Source of the DNA: Botryotinia globosa
Taxonomy: Eukaryota > Ascomycota > Leotiomycetes > Helotiales > Sclerotiniaceae
Reading direction: 5' to 3'
Length of the DNA stretch: 64,000 nucleotides
NCBI GenBank assembly: GCA_014898425.1
Contig: RCSZ01000005.1
Coordinates: forward strand, 1,178,001-1,242,000
Part shown: positions 32,813-47,119 of the stretch, piece after piece
How the letters are laid out: each line of letters begins with the position of its first letter
Numbering within the stretch: position 1 is the first letter of the stretch
Translations under genes and position numbers: made by a program
Notes under the pieces: generated by a model
The model's input: the letters and a program-made list of their open reading frames with translations, nothing else
Database searches by the model: none
Told to the model about the DNA's origin: nothing

Positions 32813-35800
32813 TATGGATATGAACCCAGAAAATGCATACTTTCGTCGTATACATACTCCTGAAGAATAGCTATCGAAAAAAGTAATCAAAGAGGATTGA
32901 ATGGTATAGATAGTTACAGCCGAATATCTAGGATGTAGATTCCCATACAAGATGACTAGAGTTTCTTCGTGGTGTAGATGAGTATTGCAATATATTCCCT
33001 GGCTTGTGAGACTTTATGCTTTGGGGGAAAGAGGATTAGTTATAATATTATTTCTCCCCTGTGTATAAATTTCATGTGATGGTTGGATATGAAGTGCCCT
33101 GTATTCCTTGCTTTGTATAATCAATGCCGTTGATATTGATATGAGGATATTAGAGTAAGTATGAAGAAATTTCAGGGATCGCTAACTCCTGCTCTGGGTA
33201 TCAATCATGAGTCTGTAGATGAGAATCAAGAATTTCGGTTACGAAGAGAGGTGATGGAAAACTCTGTTGAATAATTAGTTTGATTGGCTTATTTGGTCTG
33301 TTGGTAATGAAAACGAAATGCATTCCTCTCTTTTCTGTCTTCCTGAGTATCGTATTGGATGGGGAGTCATAAATGTAGTTGTTTAGCCACTCTCCAATGT
33401 CAGAGTGTCCAATAGTCCGGATGGCAGTCCAATAATGAACATAATTTAATCACCAAAACAATTCCAATATTCAAGTCATCTAAGATATTGAAGTTGATTA
33501 TAATATTAAACTATTTTCACGTATCGAATTGCTTTTAGATATTCAACTCCTCCTATTGTTGGATTACAATACAGACTATTGGATACCCTATCATTCATAT
33601 CATATGGAAAAGATACATGTATATAAATGGTCTCTATATTGTAGATAGTCCGCCCTGCTAGCAATTCTAACATACAAGAAGAAAGATTGGTGGATGTATT
33701 ATCGCTGTAGGGCAGTACTTTAATATGAAATATCATCACTATCAATCCACTCCTATGGGCACATTGACTACATTTCAATATTATTTTAACGACACCCATT
33801 TTCGGAGCATCTCTACTATCTCTCATCTCTAAATACTTCAGATTCATCTAGAACAGAAATAAAGGTCGATTGCAAACACCTGGCAGACCTTCCGACGCAG
33901 TCACTAACCCAGTCTCAGCTCCGAGCAATGACAACAAATAGGGCACCTTAATAATGATGGGTGAGTTTATTTCCAACATTCATTGAATACAATGCCACCA
34001 TATCATTTTTACTGTCATTTCAGTACACGAAATTATGATTTCACGGTACCTGATGATCTGATATCGGAAGGAATTGCCCAACTCGACTAGAAGATGAGAC
34101 CTTGTATCACCGTGTAGGATTGATGAAAGCTTTCTCCCTGGCTTCACTTGAGGACTGTTCGTGACAGGTACTTCCAATTCTACAAGTATATTTTGAATGA
34201 CGAGCCTCGAGAACAAAATTGCCATCCATATACTTTCGCTATGTCATCTACGTTTTGCCTGGAGATTTGGACTGCTCGAGGACTATCGAAACATTGGGTA
34301 CGAGATCTCAGTTCGAGTGGATAGTCTTACACGTACTCCAAGTATTTTCCGTAGCTTAGGAGCAACTGCTAGGTTGTGAAATTCTTCTTCGATATGGTAT
34401 ATAAGGAAACTTACTGGCTCTCCTGTTGAGAACTATAGCGGCAGACAATGCGAAGATGACAGAGGAGGTTGAGGACTTTGATGCTCGATCCCGAGACCTG
34501 AATATACGCGATCAAATCGTCAGTACTGGCATTTGAGCCATTATGTATATGAAATATCTCTTTCGCTGTGAATTGCAATTGTTGTCTCTGATATATAACA
34601 GTTATTACTGTTGACGAGATCGATTACAATTGACCCCCAGTTGTCGAGATGGGGAGGAAGGAGACAGATTCCTCCAAAGGCTATGATCTGTGGTGGATTC
34701 ATTGATAAGTGTTTCTGGAAAAGCCCGACACAATGCTGGTTTTATACTGACTTTTCTTACCCATTTCTCCAGTTCCTACCACGATACATCCTTGACCTGC
34801 ATTCTTTGTTACTCTGTTGGAACCTGTAAGTTACAAAGACTTTTGTAGATAGGCAAGAAGTACTTAGATGCCAGGATTGTATGTGATATCTGTGATACGG
34901 AGATGAGGGTCCAATGAGGATGGACATGATAGCATGGCACCAAGTCATTGTCTTCACGTGTATCATTCCCGCATTTTCAGCTTTACGGCCCGGAGAATCA
35001 ACAGACTCCAGATCTGTACCCCGACTTTCAAGTGATGACTGAATATATAAAGCTTGTAACTTTTCTCTTGAAAAGAGTTAAAATCGGCGGGGCAGAACTA
35101 ATTCAATGCAGGAGAGGGAAGCTTCACTATGAGACATTTTCCAACATGAATCAGGCAACAAAAAGTTGCTTGCAAAGACAACTCGAAATCCAATAAGATG
35201 TACGCTTTTGAAATAATCATTGAACACTAGATCTGAAGTCTTATAGTTCTAATCATCCAATCACTGCTAGGGTCAAATCTCAAGCATGAGCTATCATCAT
35301 TGTTGCACTTGAAATTTAATAATGGATAACATCGACAGCTGAGGAAAAATTTCCAACGAATACCAATTCCTGAACCTGATCTTGCGCTGATAGTATGCAT
35401 TATCAAGATATATTAAAGGGAAGGGAAAGGCGTTCGTGTGTGCTTGAAGTTAACAACCACCTACGTCAAACACAGAGACAATCTCATCCTCAACAACACA
35501 AAGTTTTACTCATCTGACGAAAGATATCGACATTAGATTCCAACCCATCCCAGCCTCCTCCTGAACACGTACAATACGACACGGGAATATCTGACACACA
35601 ACAAAACGCAGAGGAAGAAAGAGGATTGATCCTCCAAGACAACAGCTCCATGATTCAGGTAATTCTGAAACGTATATCCCATCGATCATTACTATGTTCG
35701 TCGTTCTTAAGTTGCATGCTGACACTTGAGACGGAGCCCTCAGGGTATAGAGATTGAGAAATGTCACATGTCCTCCTCTTTGGGTACGATGGTATATCAT

Positions 35801-37514
35801 GAACACTTGTTCGAAAGCAGATTTGCTGGTGGAAGAAATCCATTGTGCCAGCTTGATCATGAAAGATGGTTCGCCCAGTCGTGTAGATATATATTTCAGA
35901 CTGCCGGATCCATGAACTACACCATTGCGGCGGTAGAACATACATTTCCTTCAAATTAAGGATCGAACAACAACACAAAGCCAAAAGTAAACATGCTCAT
36001 AATCGCGAAATCTTATCAGAGACTTCTGGATCAAAGAGAAAAGAAAATCAGTGTCATATATTTATACTCAGCACCAAATCTTCCATTTCTAAAAGCAGAA
36101 TAAATATCCTCAGCCCTAAATACGATCTCCTACATTAATCTCACCTCCCGTCGCACAAATCTCCTCAGTGTCACAACTCAGGTCCGACCCAGGCACCGAG
36201 TTTGGACACAACCTACAAGCCCTAGCCGGAGCATGAACATGCTGTGTTGTGTACCTCTGCATATACAGTGCATGAAAAGTATAATTTGGCGGGATGTAAA
36301 TGTTATAATCTCTGGATTTAAGAAAGGGGAAAGGTATATTATATTTTGAGGTTTTTCCTTAGTACCTAGTATTCTATGCTTATCACAAGAAACGACTAGC
36401 TACTTATGTATTAAATCTACTAAAAACACGACTAGAACAGTGTAATACTATACTCCATTGGCATTTCCATCAGGTGCCTTTTCGTGAAAGTGGTAATGGT
36501 AAGGTTCTAACTTCTAACAAATCCTAAATATTTGTTAATCCATCTCATCAATCTCATCTTCCACCACCACAATAAACAGATCCCTACCTAGTATGTACAT
36601 ACATATAGACATATAGACATATACATATACATCATACACCCACCCCCACTCGTCTAATCCAGAATATAAACTTTGCATTATATATCCTACATACCCAAGT
36701 ACAACACAATAACAATAAGACAAAATAACACAACACACCACTCCCCTCACAAAAAACTTGCACAGATCTCTCCTCCGATCACTAATTACTCAACGAGTAA
36801 TTTAACCATAAACCATATCAGTGGGCTATGGAGCACGATAGCTCGCCGAACAAATCTCCACATGGCGTGCTAGTCGGTTCAACAGGGGAACTTTTACGGG
36901 TACCTGCTTGCACACCGGGATGAAAATTTTACAAGAAACCTTGATTTAAGGTGGTGCTACTCTTTAAGGTTCTTTTTCTCCTCGTGATTGTGGAGTTGCT
37001 GGGAGTATTAATGTGTATTAGTGTGTTTGTTTGCATCTTTTGTGAGTGGAGTGTGTGACTGGTTTGGGGGAATAGGGAGTAAGAAGTGGAAGATGAAGGG
37101 GGTGTTCATGCGATGGGAAATTGGATGGTACAGTTGACATTTTTCACAATGATTTGAGTGGTTTTGAATTTCAGAGGGGTTTGATTCCCCTTGTTTGTTG
37201 TCACGGATAAACATGAAAAGAGAAAGTCATGGTAAACCAAATATTAATTTTCTCCCAATCCATTACACGAACAATCGTGAAAAGTAGTCTATAGCTGTTC
37301 TCGTTCATATACGTCTTATCGTACAGAATAAAATCCCAACGACGCATTTACTTTTCAAAACATAGTCTCCAAGTAGATGTGACCAAACAAGACAAAACCA
37401 AAATACAAATTCCAAAAGTAATCCTCAGATCCCTATCCTGCGATATTCATCATTACACCATCGATCCTATAATCATCCTTCTTCTCCACCCATCCCCCAG
37501 AGTACTCAAATCTC
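32813..37514. other. 4.7 kb gene-free interval
   Basis: I examined it on both strands. Only short, non-conserved open frames are present (the longest about 143 codons near 35.5-35.9 kb, minus). It contains no long repeats and no recognisable RNA genes. Confidence 0.5.
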
Positions 37515-38315
37515 TTACAAGAAAAGAGCAGCGGCACCAGCCAAGAGTCCCATCATTGGGATACCAGTGGCGGCAGCTCCGTTACCAGATGCAGATGCTT
37601 TGGAGCTGGAGCTGGAGGAAGAAGATGCGCCGGAGGAGGTTTGGCTAGCGGAGGCAGAAGTAACCAAGCCAGTTCCAGTGGAGGTGGTGGTACCGGTAAC
37701 AGTGGTGGATAAACCGGTAGAGGTGAAGGTAGAAGTACCGGTGGAGGTGGTGGAAGAAGCGGAAGCGGATCCTGAGCTCGAGGTTAGAGAGCTGGTTCCA
37801 GAGGTGGAGGCAGTTGAACTGCTCGAAGTTGAACTGCTCGAGGTTGCACTCGAGGAGGAGGAGGAGGAAGATGAGGTAGATGAAGCGGAAGAGGAGGTAG
37901 AGGAAGCGGAAGAAGAAGTAGAGGACGCACCAGTATAACCTGCAAGTGTGCTGCTTGCACTGGAGGCTACTCCATTGACGGTGAATTGTTGAGATTGAGC
38001 CAAGATTTGCTCTGCCTTTCCTGGGCTGACGAAGTTGATTTGGTAGTTGCTACCGGTTGGCAATTGGAGACCGCTAACACTCTCAGATCCCTTGCTGATA
38101 TCGACGTTGGTGAAGAGAACATCGCTGAGAGGTGGGTTGGATGCCATGTGGACGAGGTAGATATCGACAGTTTGGGGATCAGTAGAGACTGAAGTCCAGG
38201 TGATAGTTTGATCTCCCTTGCTGAGATCCCATTCTCCGTTGGTAGATGGGGAGGTGATGTTGATAGCTTGAGCAATTGCGAGGAGCGCAGCGAAAGCGAG
38301 AGCGTAACGAGCCAT
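37515..38315 (-). CDS. Secreted Kre9/Knh1-like, Ser/Thr-rich GPI-anchored protein, 266 aa
   Basis: Likely a cell-wall or cell-surface protein. A signal peptide (MARYALAFAALLAIAQA) is followed by a compact domain of about 90 residues beginning INITSPSTNGEWDLSKGDQ and containing ITWTSVSTDPQTVDIYLV; this is the Kre9/Knh1 N-terminal-type beta domain often seen in fungal wall proteins. About 130 residues of almost pure Ser/Thr/Ala follow, a heavily O-glycosylated stalk. The C-terminus (SGNGAAATGIPMMGLLAGAAALFL) has a small-residue omega site, a spacer and a hydrophobic tail: a GPI-attachment signal. It is a single exon and the start ATG is unambiguous. Neighbouring DNA is gene-free on both sides. 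Confidence 0.92.
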   Translation of the reverse strand: MARYALAFAALLAIAQAINITSPSTNGEWDLSKGDQTITWTSVSTDPQTVDIYLVHMASNPPLSDVLFTNVDISKGSESVSGLQLPTGSNYQINFVSPGKAEQILAQSQQFTVNGVASSASSTLAGYTGASSTSSSASSTSSSASSTSSSSSSSSSATSSSSTSSSSTASTSGTSSLTSSSGSASASSTTSTGTSTFTSTGLSTTVTGTTTSTGTGLVTSASASQTSSGASSSSSSSSKASASGNGAAATGIPMMGLLAGAAALFL

Positions 38316-41300
38316 TGTAAAGGTGTTGTGTTTTGTTTTGGGAGAATTAAAAATGAGTAGTAGTAGTTGAGCGAGTGTTGATTAGATAGTCACGAACGAA
38401 GGACAAGTTGAGTATGAACAATTAAGATGTAGCAGAAAAACGAATGTGTCTGTATTTTCAAGAAGCTGAGGCGGATGATGGGATTAAGAATGAAAAGAGG
38501 ACTGGGTGAAGTAAATGTAGTAAGATATACGAAAATCCGATACTCATCTAGGATAAGGTAGGATTGAGGCGGGAAACTATTAAAAGTACTTCGGGATTGG
38601 AACACGAGATTTTGAACTTCGCCCACTCGGGCAATATTCATGAGTTTCCAACAAATATCCTTGTAATGCCAGTACTCTTGGCAGGTACCGTGTAACTAAG
38701 CCTTCATCCTTTTCTCGTTTGTATGTATGTAGCAGCTTGCTTTTTTCTTCTTGTTTTCTCAAAGTTACCTAGGAGCAAATGGCAAATCTGATCATCCTAT
38801 TAACCGTTCCTATGAGAAGAGGCGGCGTGCTTCTCTCGTATTGATTTCTGACATGCCAAGTAACCGATTCAGGGGGAAGAAGATTGCCGTATTGGGCGAA
38901 AAGGTACAATGATGTGCCAGATGAGTAGAATGCTATACGGCACGTAAACAAAGCTATCCCTATACAATATCAGCAGAAGATTGACAGTTCTCTCTTCTCA
39001 GTCCTCAGACTCCTCAGACTCCTCTCCCTCTCAGTACGAGAGTTTTCTTCCCTCTGGGATGTGTGGATTGCCAAGGTCCTTGAGAAGCTTTACGTACCTC
39101 GGGAGTAGATGGAATTAATTTCATTTGAAGTCCGCCGTATCAGAGGATTCATGAGAAAGCTTGACATGCGGTATATTGCTTATAAATCACAGTGTGATTG
39201 GAGCATGTAGATTGAAAATTAATCGTTATCATTCTTACCGCAGGGGTCAAATTTTCGAAGAACCACTTATAAACCCTACCAACCGTATTCGAATTTCCAT
39301 TTCCCGTCAACACCGAGCATTGAAAATTCTGGATAAGTGTCATAAACATAATTTTAATGCTTAATTATAATTTATAAGTTTTAGTGTGGGTGATGACCAG
39401 TGCCCTGATCCCCTGAACTCTTATTAACAATCAAGCTCGGTCAAGTTCTAAGTGGTAGTGGCCGAAAGGGATCGGCATTTTGCCCCCAAATTTCTGGCTA
39501 AAAGGTGTGCTAAAGTTTTAAAAGGATGAGCAAAGTTGTTCTAAGAAGTCAAAGCAAGGGTGATAAGGGTGATCACTGATCACTATCTAGTGATAACTGT
39601 TTAATCTACTCGCCAGTCTCACCTGAACCATTTTTGGGCCTGCTCGCTTGAAGCCTTTGGGTTTGAATGGTTGAAGAAGAAATCCGCAATTACGATGTCC
39701 AGTCATTTCTCGCACTGTGGCACACCGATTTGTTGGATGCCTGTATCGTGATTCGTATTGCATATTGTTTCAATGACTATTTACTTCCCCCGCTGGTAAT
39801 GAATCAAAAGACTTCAAAGTGTTCCACAGAACGACGGGCTGGAAGTTGACGGCTAATCATTTGTTTTACCAGTAGCTGCTGTCAAGTTTCCATTTGGTTA
39901 CACGAGGCTCTGATTTACGATGCCGGTGAAGATGGATGGGATTTCGAGCTTATCTACGAAACCCTAGATAGATAGCCATAAGGCCGGAGAACTGCGACCC
40001 TTCATACTTGGCTCAGCCATGCAGCCAGCCCACATCATGAATCGTATTAGTATAGAAGTACTTGCTACATGATCCATTTTTAAACCTCGTATCGGTTCTC
40101 GAGTCTCGACTCATTCCAAAGCACATCTTGAACGTTTCCTACCTGCCATTATCGGGGTTTCCAGAAATCGAAATGCATCATGTCAATTTACAATATTCTC
40201 ATACCATCCATTTCCCCAACTCTAACAAAAACACATGACCCACAGATAGGCAGCATAACCCCCAAGTCTTCCAACCGCCCCATTGTCTTTCTCGTATTGC
40301 TTTTTCCCCGGCTATTTTATTGAATCTTTAAATCTATCCCGACATTACAATCCAGTAGTCGAGTATTTTGAAGTCTCCCAAAGAGAGCCTCGACCCTTGA
40401 AATAGCCTCTCTCCCTGCATCGTACATTCTTCTAGAAGTTTGAAATCGCATAAGATCATTAGATGCCAATGCATTCTCTCCGTAAACTCTATTCCGTCAT
40501 TCTCTCTCTCCCCTTAACCCAACGCAAGCCCTTCATCTCGTATCCTACACCCACATAACCACTGTGCAGCCCATCGCGAAAATCTTCTCAAGCCATCTAT
40601 CCTGACTCATTGCAATTCATCTCAACTCCGTTCACTCTCCCGAGTAACCACAACTACCAAGACCATCGATACCGACCGACACCGATGCAAAGTTCAACTG
40701 TAAATGATTCTCCAACCTCACCATGCTCTCCAACCTCATAACGGGAAGAGATTCACAGATCGTCAGCTCTAGGATCGGAAATATACACCACCAGATTCAC
40801 CGCCTTCACAACTTCTAATCACCCGCAACCATCTACCAAAATTTCATCTCTGGATTTCTTCACCGCAAGAACACTCACCATAACAGCTATTCAACAATAG
40901 AAACACAGAGTGACTGACCATCACCATGTGAAAGTTGCATGCATCGATATTGCCACTCTCAACCCACAATCACAACGATTCATCATCATCATCACCACCT
41001 CTTGATTCTCTTCACGATTCCCTCTCTCCTCTTCCCACTTCCGCACCATCATCAGAAATTCATCCCATTCCTCCTCATTGCTTATCCGAGCCCCGAAAAT
41101 CCCCCTCCATCACATCCCATCTCGTATATCTACTGCAAACGTGATTCCTGAGAGATCACTGCATACCCTTCATCGCTTGATATCGCTTGTTTAATAGTGG
41201 GATAGGTATCTCTGATTGTGTCGAGTGCTCACTTTATGCCGTGCTTGATCCTGGATGAGGTTACAAGGTAGTGATGTATCGATTGTTATGAAAGGCGCTT

Positions 41301-41748
41301 GGGATTGATTGACTTGTTGAGCTCTAGATGTCATGTTTGATAGTTCAGATTCAGAAGCTGGATTCCAGATTTCAGACTTTAGACTTCGAAATCTATAAGC
41401 AAAAGCCAGTCATATTCTACACTAGACACTAGGACATCTGTATGAGTACGAATGATTTGTTAAAATAGTAGAATTTATAAATTTATTTGCAATACCGTGT
41501 TACAACTTACGGGATGAAATATCTAACGAAAAAAATGTCCAATTCCCAATGGGGCCGTCTCGAACTTTTGCTAACCATATCCTTCTTATCCCACCCAGGC
41601 CTATCCATTCCTATCCCGTCCCTATATACACTTGCAAGCAATACCAATACACCATTAAGATATACAATACAATACAAGATATATTACAATCTTCCCCTTC
41701 TCACCCCCTACCAACCTCAAAAACAAATGAAATATAAACCTCCTTCCC
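38316..41748. other. 3.4 kb gene-free interval
   Basis: This is the upstream side of the GPI-protein gene and the 3' flank of the next minus-strand gene. I see no supported gene or RNA. A palindromic cluster of TGATCAC lies near 39570-39595. Confidence 0.5.
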
Positions 41749-43487
41749 CTAAACCAAATCACTAGCATCAAATCTCTGTCCACGACTCGTCATCGGCGTC
41801 AAAACCTCCACGATCGTCTCTCCAACAGTACTTCTCGCCCTGCCTCTCCCCCTCCACTCCTCGTCCCCCACACTCCCACTCCTCCCTCTCCCCTCCCTCG
41901 AACTCTCCCTGCTACTCGCCGTACTCACAGTCGAGTCACTCTCCTGTCTCCCGTGTTCCGACCCCACAATCGCATTCGCATTACTAAACGGGCTTTCTCT
42001 CGGACGATCAAAATCCACCGCGCGTCCCTGCACGCTCCCGCTGCGATTTCTCACCGCAGACCCAGAAGATAGCGTCGGATCGTAGTGCATCTGATCTCTG
42101 TCGCGCAAAATCCGACGTTCCTGTGTTTGAAGCGAGGCATTGCGAGACATGCGGAGAGAATCGTGGGTGCGGGATATTTGACCGTGGGTGTAGGCGGCGG
42201 AAGGAGTGCGGGAATTAGATTTATAGGCGGGACGGCCGCGGACGGGGTTCACGGAGCCGGAACGCGAGAGAGAGGGGTCGTCGAGGATGGATGTTCGGGC
42301 GGTGAGGATGGAGTTGGCGACGCTGGGTTCGCGGTAGTGAGTGTAGAAGTCGGATTGGGATTCGGGTTCGGAAGGCTGGGTGGGCTGGTAAGAGCGATGT
42401 TTGGTGTTGGGTTGTCGTGGTTCTTGTTCGAGGTGGGTGGTGGGTTGGTAAGAGGTTTTGTAGGGGGAGGGAATGGCAGGGACGGGTAATTCGGGGGAGG
42501 AGGTTGAGGAGCAGTCGCTGCTGGAAGAATCTTCTTCGGGGAATGTAGATCGTGATCGCCCGGAGAGTCGGGGAGGGGATCCAAAGACGTGTGTTGGTGC
42601 TGGTGCTTTGGGAAGCTTGGGGATCTTGGCTTGGTTCTGAGGCGATGGTTCGGCACTGCCGTATATAGATCCTGCTTGGGATCTAACGCTCGAGTGTTGA
42701 CCTGCTAGAAACATGAAGTTGCGTGGAACCTCTCCTTGGTAATGTAGTTGAGATACCTCCTCTTCAGATCGACCTCTGCTGGGGGGAGACTCAGAAACTG
42801 AGGGTCTACTGAATTGAACTTCAACCGAGTTCAATTGAGGCCGATCCTCCTTGATTGGTGCTGGTGGTATGTATGAGCCTCCAACATTAGGCAGAGCAGA
42901 GCGTCTGATTTCCGCTTCAGAAGGCTGTAAGCGGAGAGGTGACGGCTTGTGTTTGATCGATTTGGGAGCGGAGACCTCGCTGGAATGGCTGGATAAACTA
43001 ATTTGACTGCTGCTAGCAGCTGACGGAGCTCTGATAGCCTCAAGTGCTCTGGAAGTTTCTGTCAAGTCGACCGCGGTTGTTGAGGGTGGACCGAACATTG
43101 ATTGAGCGGGAGAGTTGCTTCGAGATTGTGAAACACCTCCGAAGAAACCTCTCTCGATTGCTCGAACACCAAAGAGATCACCTTCACCAAGCTCCTCTAC
43201 ATTGAGCCTCTCCTGCGTGCTGTTTGCCTTCTCAAGTTCCTCGATTTTGATATTTCTTGCGAGCCTGGGGATACATTTAGCAAAAGTACATCCAATTGTT
43301 TGAAGCTTCAATCTTACTTTCTTTTGTTGAGCCATACTTTAATCAGGCCAGCAGATAATACGATGAAGATTGCACCACCAAGGACAATGCTATAGAAGAT
43401 CTATCAGATACATGTATGTATGAATGTTCAATGTTAAGAGACTCACCCGAACTTGGCAGACAAATCTTGGTTTCCAAACCACCCCAT
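41749..43487 (-). CDS. Single-pass membrane protein with long disordered tail, 542 aa
   Basis: The function is unknown. Exons: 43487-43447, 43389-43318, 43264-41749. The splices join MGWFGNQDLSAKFG to a clear TM helix (IVLGGAIFIVLSAGLIKVW), then NKRK|LARNIKIEELEKAN. Reading straight through the second intron would destroy this logic, so the three-exon model is preferred. The N-terminus is short and outside or luminal; the basic LNKRKLARN after the helix would be cytosolic. The remaining ~480 residues are Ser/Arg/Pro-rich with many RSRS-, SxSP- and RPxS-type sites, predicted disordered and phosphorylated. A conserved-looking stretch is GEGDLFGVRAIERGFFGG. It could be an anchor or signalling adaptor in the plasma membrane or ER. 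Confidence 0.8.
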
Positions 43488-46400
43488 TATGAATAGTATT
43501 AAATAGCTTTGGTAATTATGGAAGTCAAACAATGCCCATTAAGTGTCTCGAAGTTTAACATGCAATATGGGGGGAGCCTGGTGATATACAAAGGCTGAAG
43601 AAATCCGGATTCCCTTTTAAAGCCCCACAGGTTGACAACTAATGAATGTAAGAAGAAGCCAAAGTACAAGATGAGAAAGCAATCGCGATGAGCACAGCTT
43701 TTATCGGATATGCAAGTAGTAAAACTCCAACAGAATTGCACGAAAACTTAGAAGTGGTCTGAAAGGTCGATCTGGGGCCTTGGTAAAGAAATCGGAATCT
43801 ATGAAGCGCGGACCGTGCTCGTACCTGACAGTCAGTTTTTGATGTTTTGCGTTTCAGATGGATCATGGATAACCCAGACAATGAAAGTGGATCAGATGTG
43901 TCGTTCCAGGAATTTGGAATGGTAGATATTTTTGAGGTGGTGTTGAATGTTCTGTGAGCGAAGAGAGTATGGAATGACTGCTGAAGCTCGTCACGATGAG
44001 TGAAAGGTAGTTCCCCAAATATCGCTCCCCTCGACCTTTACTGATAGAGGTTATAGCCACAACTTGAGGCCGACCGATGTAGAGATTGGGGCCGTTTGGA
44101 AATTATTCACCAGGAATGAAAAAGAGAGAAGAGATATTTGATGTAAAGGAGTGGATATGTCCCATGAAGGAATGGTTCAAGGAGAGTGACGAGTAGAGAA
44201 AAAGAAAATTTCCAAAAGAAAATATGAGATTGAGAGAAGATCAGCGGCGTCTATTACAACCTTTTTAAACAGAATACACAGCATCGACTAGATACCGTGC
44301 CATTCAATCCTTGAAGCATATTGAAGGTTGATGGAATCTTCCAAGACCAGTCAATGGTCACCCACACTTCACCATGAATGTACAGATTTAGACACAATCA
44401 TTGGAGTGTCCTCTCACATGGCAGAGCAGGTTTGTTCCACAAATTCCATAGTGTGATCGGATTGCTCGTCTGGCCATGCTGCGGGGGGGGGGGGGAAGCA
44501 ACGCTGTGACTGAACAACGTCGGAATGTTTGTCCAAGTTGAGGTGATCGCCACTTGAATCACTGGGGATAGAAGAAGTGCCCTGACGCTATATTTGACCA
44601 AGCGCGGGTGTAGATGTCACTAGATGAGTTCTTTGGTTGCTCTTTGACCTTTTGAATGCTGGCAGTTTCGAATCATCGTTAAAATTCTTACTTTCGAACC
44701 GCGGTAGAACGGCGGTTATCCCTTTTAGTGTGTCGCACCAGCCATATTCTCATGACCCTTGTGGAGATCCGATTTTGATGTCAAAGACTAACCACCAACC
44801 GATTCTCTTTCCACCATAATCAGGGCGCTTTCATGACCATCAAAACATGTTTATTTTGAGTGTGTCTTGTAGTAGTGGTTATCTGGGCAGCCATTCATTT
44901 GATTTGTGGCTGTGATTTTGGAAACACCCAGAACGCTATTCACGAATCAGTTGGGATGAAATAGGAGATGTTAATCTAAAACATGTTCACCTATGTCGTA
45001 ATTCTTAAGGGTGCAAGAGCCAACCAAGGCATTCGACGAGATTCACGAGGACTCGAGGAGAGATCACAGCTTCAAAGTGGACATCATAGTGGATCTTGAA
45101 TTTCTTGGCTTCAAGTTCAGTTGGCTGGCACGGCTGGATGGCTATTCCGTCTCAACTCCGTTTTGACTCTCGACGAGTCCGTACTCTGTATAGTAATCCC
45201 AATGGCGGGTTTCCCAGGAGAAGTAGAACAAACGGTATTTCATATACCGTACAATATATCCCCTTCTCCGGAAGCCAAATACCTATTAGCCTGCTACTTG
45301 ATGGTAAATATCACGATGGATCATAGCTTAAGTCTACCAGTTGACTGGATACAGAGTATCTAGGTAGTATCTATCCGGAAAGGAGAATACCTAGACTTTG
45401 GAAGAAGAAGCTTAACATGTCTCGAGCATGTCCCCTCTGCCGAACACGATAGAGCCGAGAGATCATACTTTACAATATATCCCGCTCCCCATGTTTATGC
45501 TCTTTGACGATTCATGTAAATACAAAGTATATAAACTACATAGGTACCCTTACCGGTGCACTTCAATGACATTTTAATGATATATAATGCCGTCCCATTC
45601 CCAAGCAATTGAAATGAGCTGTGCTGTACCTTTACTTTGTTCGTGTGGTGTGCACAGATGTATAACCTACCAATTTCGGGTCCGAGATTTCCAAAAGTAT
45701 ATCAATTCATTTACTAGTATTTGACAAATAATCTTCTATCCTTGCAGACAGTAGCATCTTCTCGGTCTATACTCCGTAATAAGAAAGAGAGAGTAGAGCC
45801 TTTCCCAATGCCTTTCGACCTTTCGACCTTTCGAGCTGCCAACAGATGTGGCCTGACATTTGCGATGGTCTCTAAGGCCAAAAGCTATCTTCGCCAAAGT
45901 CCACGCACGACCTTTTGCAGGGCTAGGACAGTACACACACGGTACAGTCAGTATCAACAAACAAGAAAGCATGTAATTTCTCATTTTTTGATCCCTCCGT
46001 CCCTCAAATGCTGTTCTTTTACATTGATTCAATCTCCCCATTTATTCTTTTTCGACCGAACTACCTCGTATTGTTTTTTCCCAATAAGCCACATGGCATT
46101 ATCAATGCTGCTTGGGTCGTAACCTTTGGATTGGAAGAGTCTTCATACACCTGAGCACCAGGCCACGAACGTTCCTTTGCGTACAACTTCGTACGTAAAT
46201 TGGATGGCACCATCCATATCAATCACTGTCTCAGTGGACAATGACCTTTGATCGCTGTTCATTCGATCTTCAAACGTTGGATTGATGAAGTTGGTTGTGG
46301 TTGTGATATTCCCACCATTGCTCTCTTTGAGAGTTTTCATCGATACGCTCCAAGTGGAAAGTACAACCATGGATCTATATACTACGGGAGACGGTTCATA

Positions 46401-47119
46401 TAGCCAAGTATTGTGTTCGTCTCTGGAATGATCGGCATCTTTTCATCGTCTTTGCCTAGAATGGCGCCAGTGGTAGTCTTCTACTGGCGCCCATCGAATG
46501 AACGGAGAACTGGAGAATGCCAGAGAGACTGCTGTCCCCAGCGGAAAATTCTCGAGATTACGTTAGATTTCTTCAAGATTTTTTGTAGTCTATCTACAAT
46601 ATCCTACCGTGTACCGACATTAAGATCTCTAACAATAATCAGGTGACATATGAAGCGTTCAAGAGGCTCTATTTGCTTTCCTTGTTTGTTTCCTACGAAC
46701 AAAATATTTCACAATGCAGACAGTTTTCAAAAGTTGGACATAAGCAAAATTTTACTCCGTAATTAGCTTCAACTTTAAGACCAGTCGCTATAAATTACTA
46801 TTATTGAAATTTTCCAGTCGCTATAGATGACTAGTATTGAACTTTTCCAGTCGCTCTAAATCACTAGTCTTCCAATTTTCACACAAAGCGAATTGTGAAA
46901 ATCTTTCTCTTCCCATTCATTCCAAACCTTTCATCTCCATTTCCGAGGACATTTCCTTCGATATACTCTCTCATCTACAATCCATAGATATTATCCATCT
47001 TGAGCAACACTCAGTCTACAATACTCAAATCTCATCTATTTCAATCCACACAGCTATTCCTCATCACCAATTCTCAGATCCCATCCATTTCCAAAATTCT
47101 GCGACACGTATTTGCAGCA
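43488..47119. other. 3.6 kb gene-free interval
   Basis: No credible gene. It contains a G13-14 homopolymer near 44482-44495 and three 33-bp tandem repeats at 46782-46880. The right end is the promoter of the 47120 gene. Confidence 0.5.
46782..46880. repeat. Three tandem 33-bp repeats in a promoter
   Basis: The units start CAGTCGCTATAAATTACTA, CAGTCGCTATAGATGACTA and CAGTCGCTCTAAATCACTA at exact 33-bp spacing. Each ends in a TTTTC. They lie 240-340 bp before the start codon at 47120. Confidence 0.9.

Noticed and set aside
35510..35941. 143-codon minus-strand frame in the gene-free interval
   Set aside because: No recognisable motif or splice context, and overlapping frames on both strands of similar length. 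It was not supported as a gene.
37567..37938. Plus-strand Glu/Val-rich frame
   Set aside because: It is the antisense of the Ser/Thr stalk of the GPI-anchored protein; the composition follows from codon complementarity.
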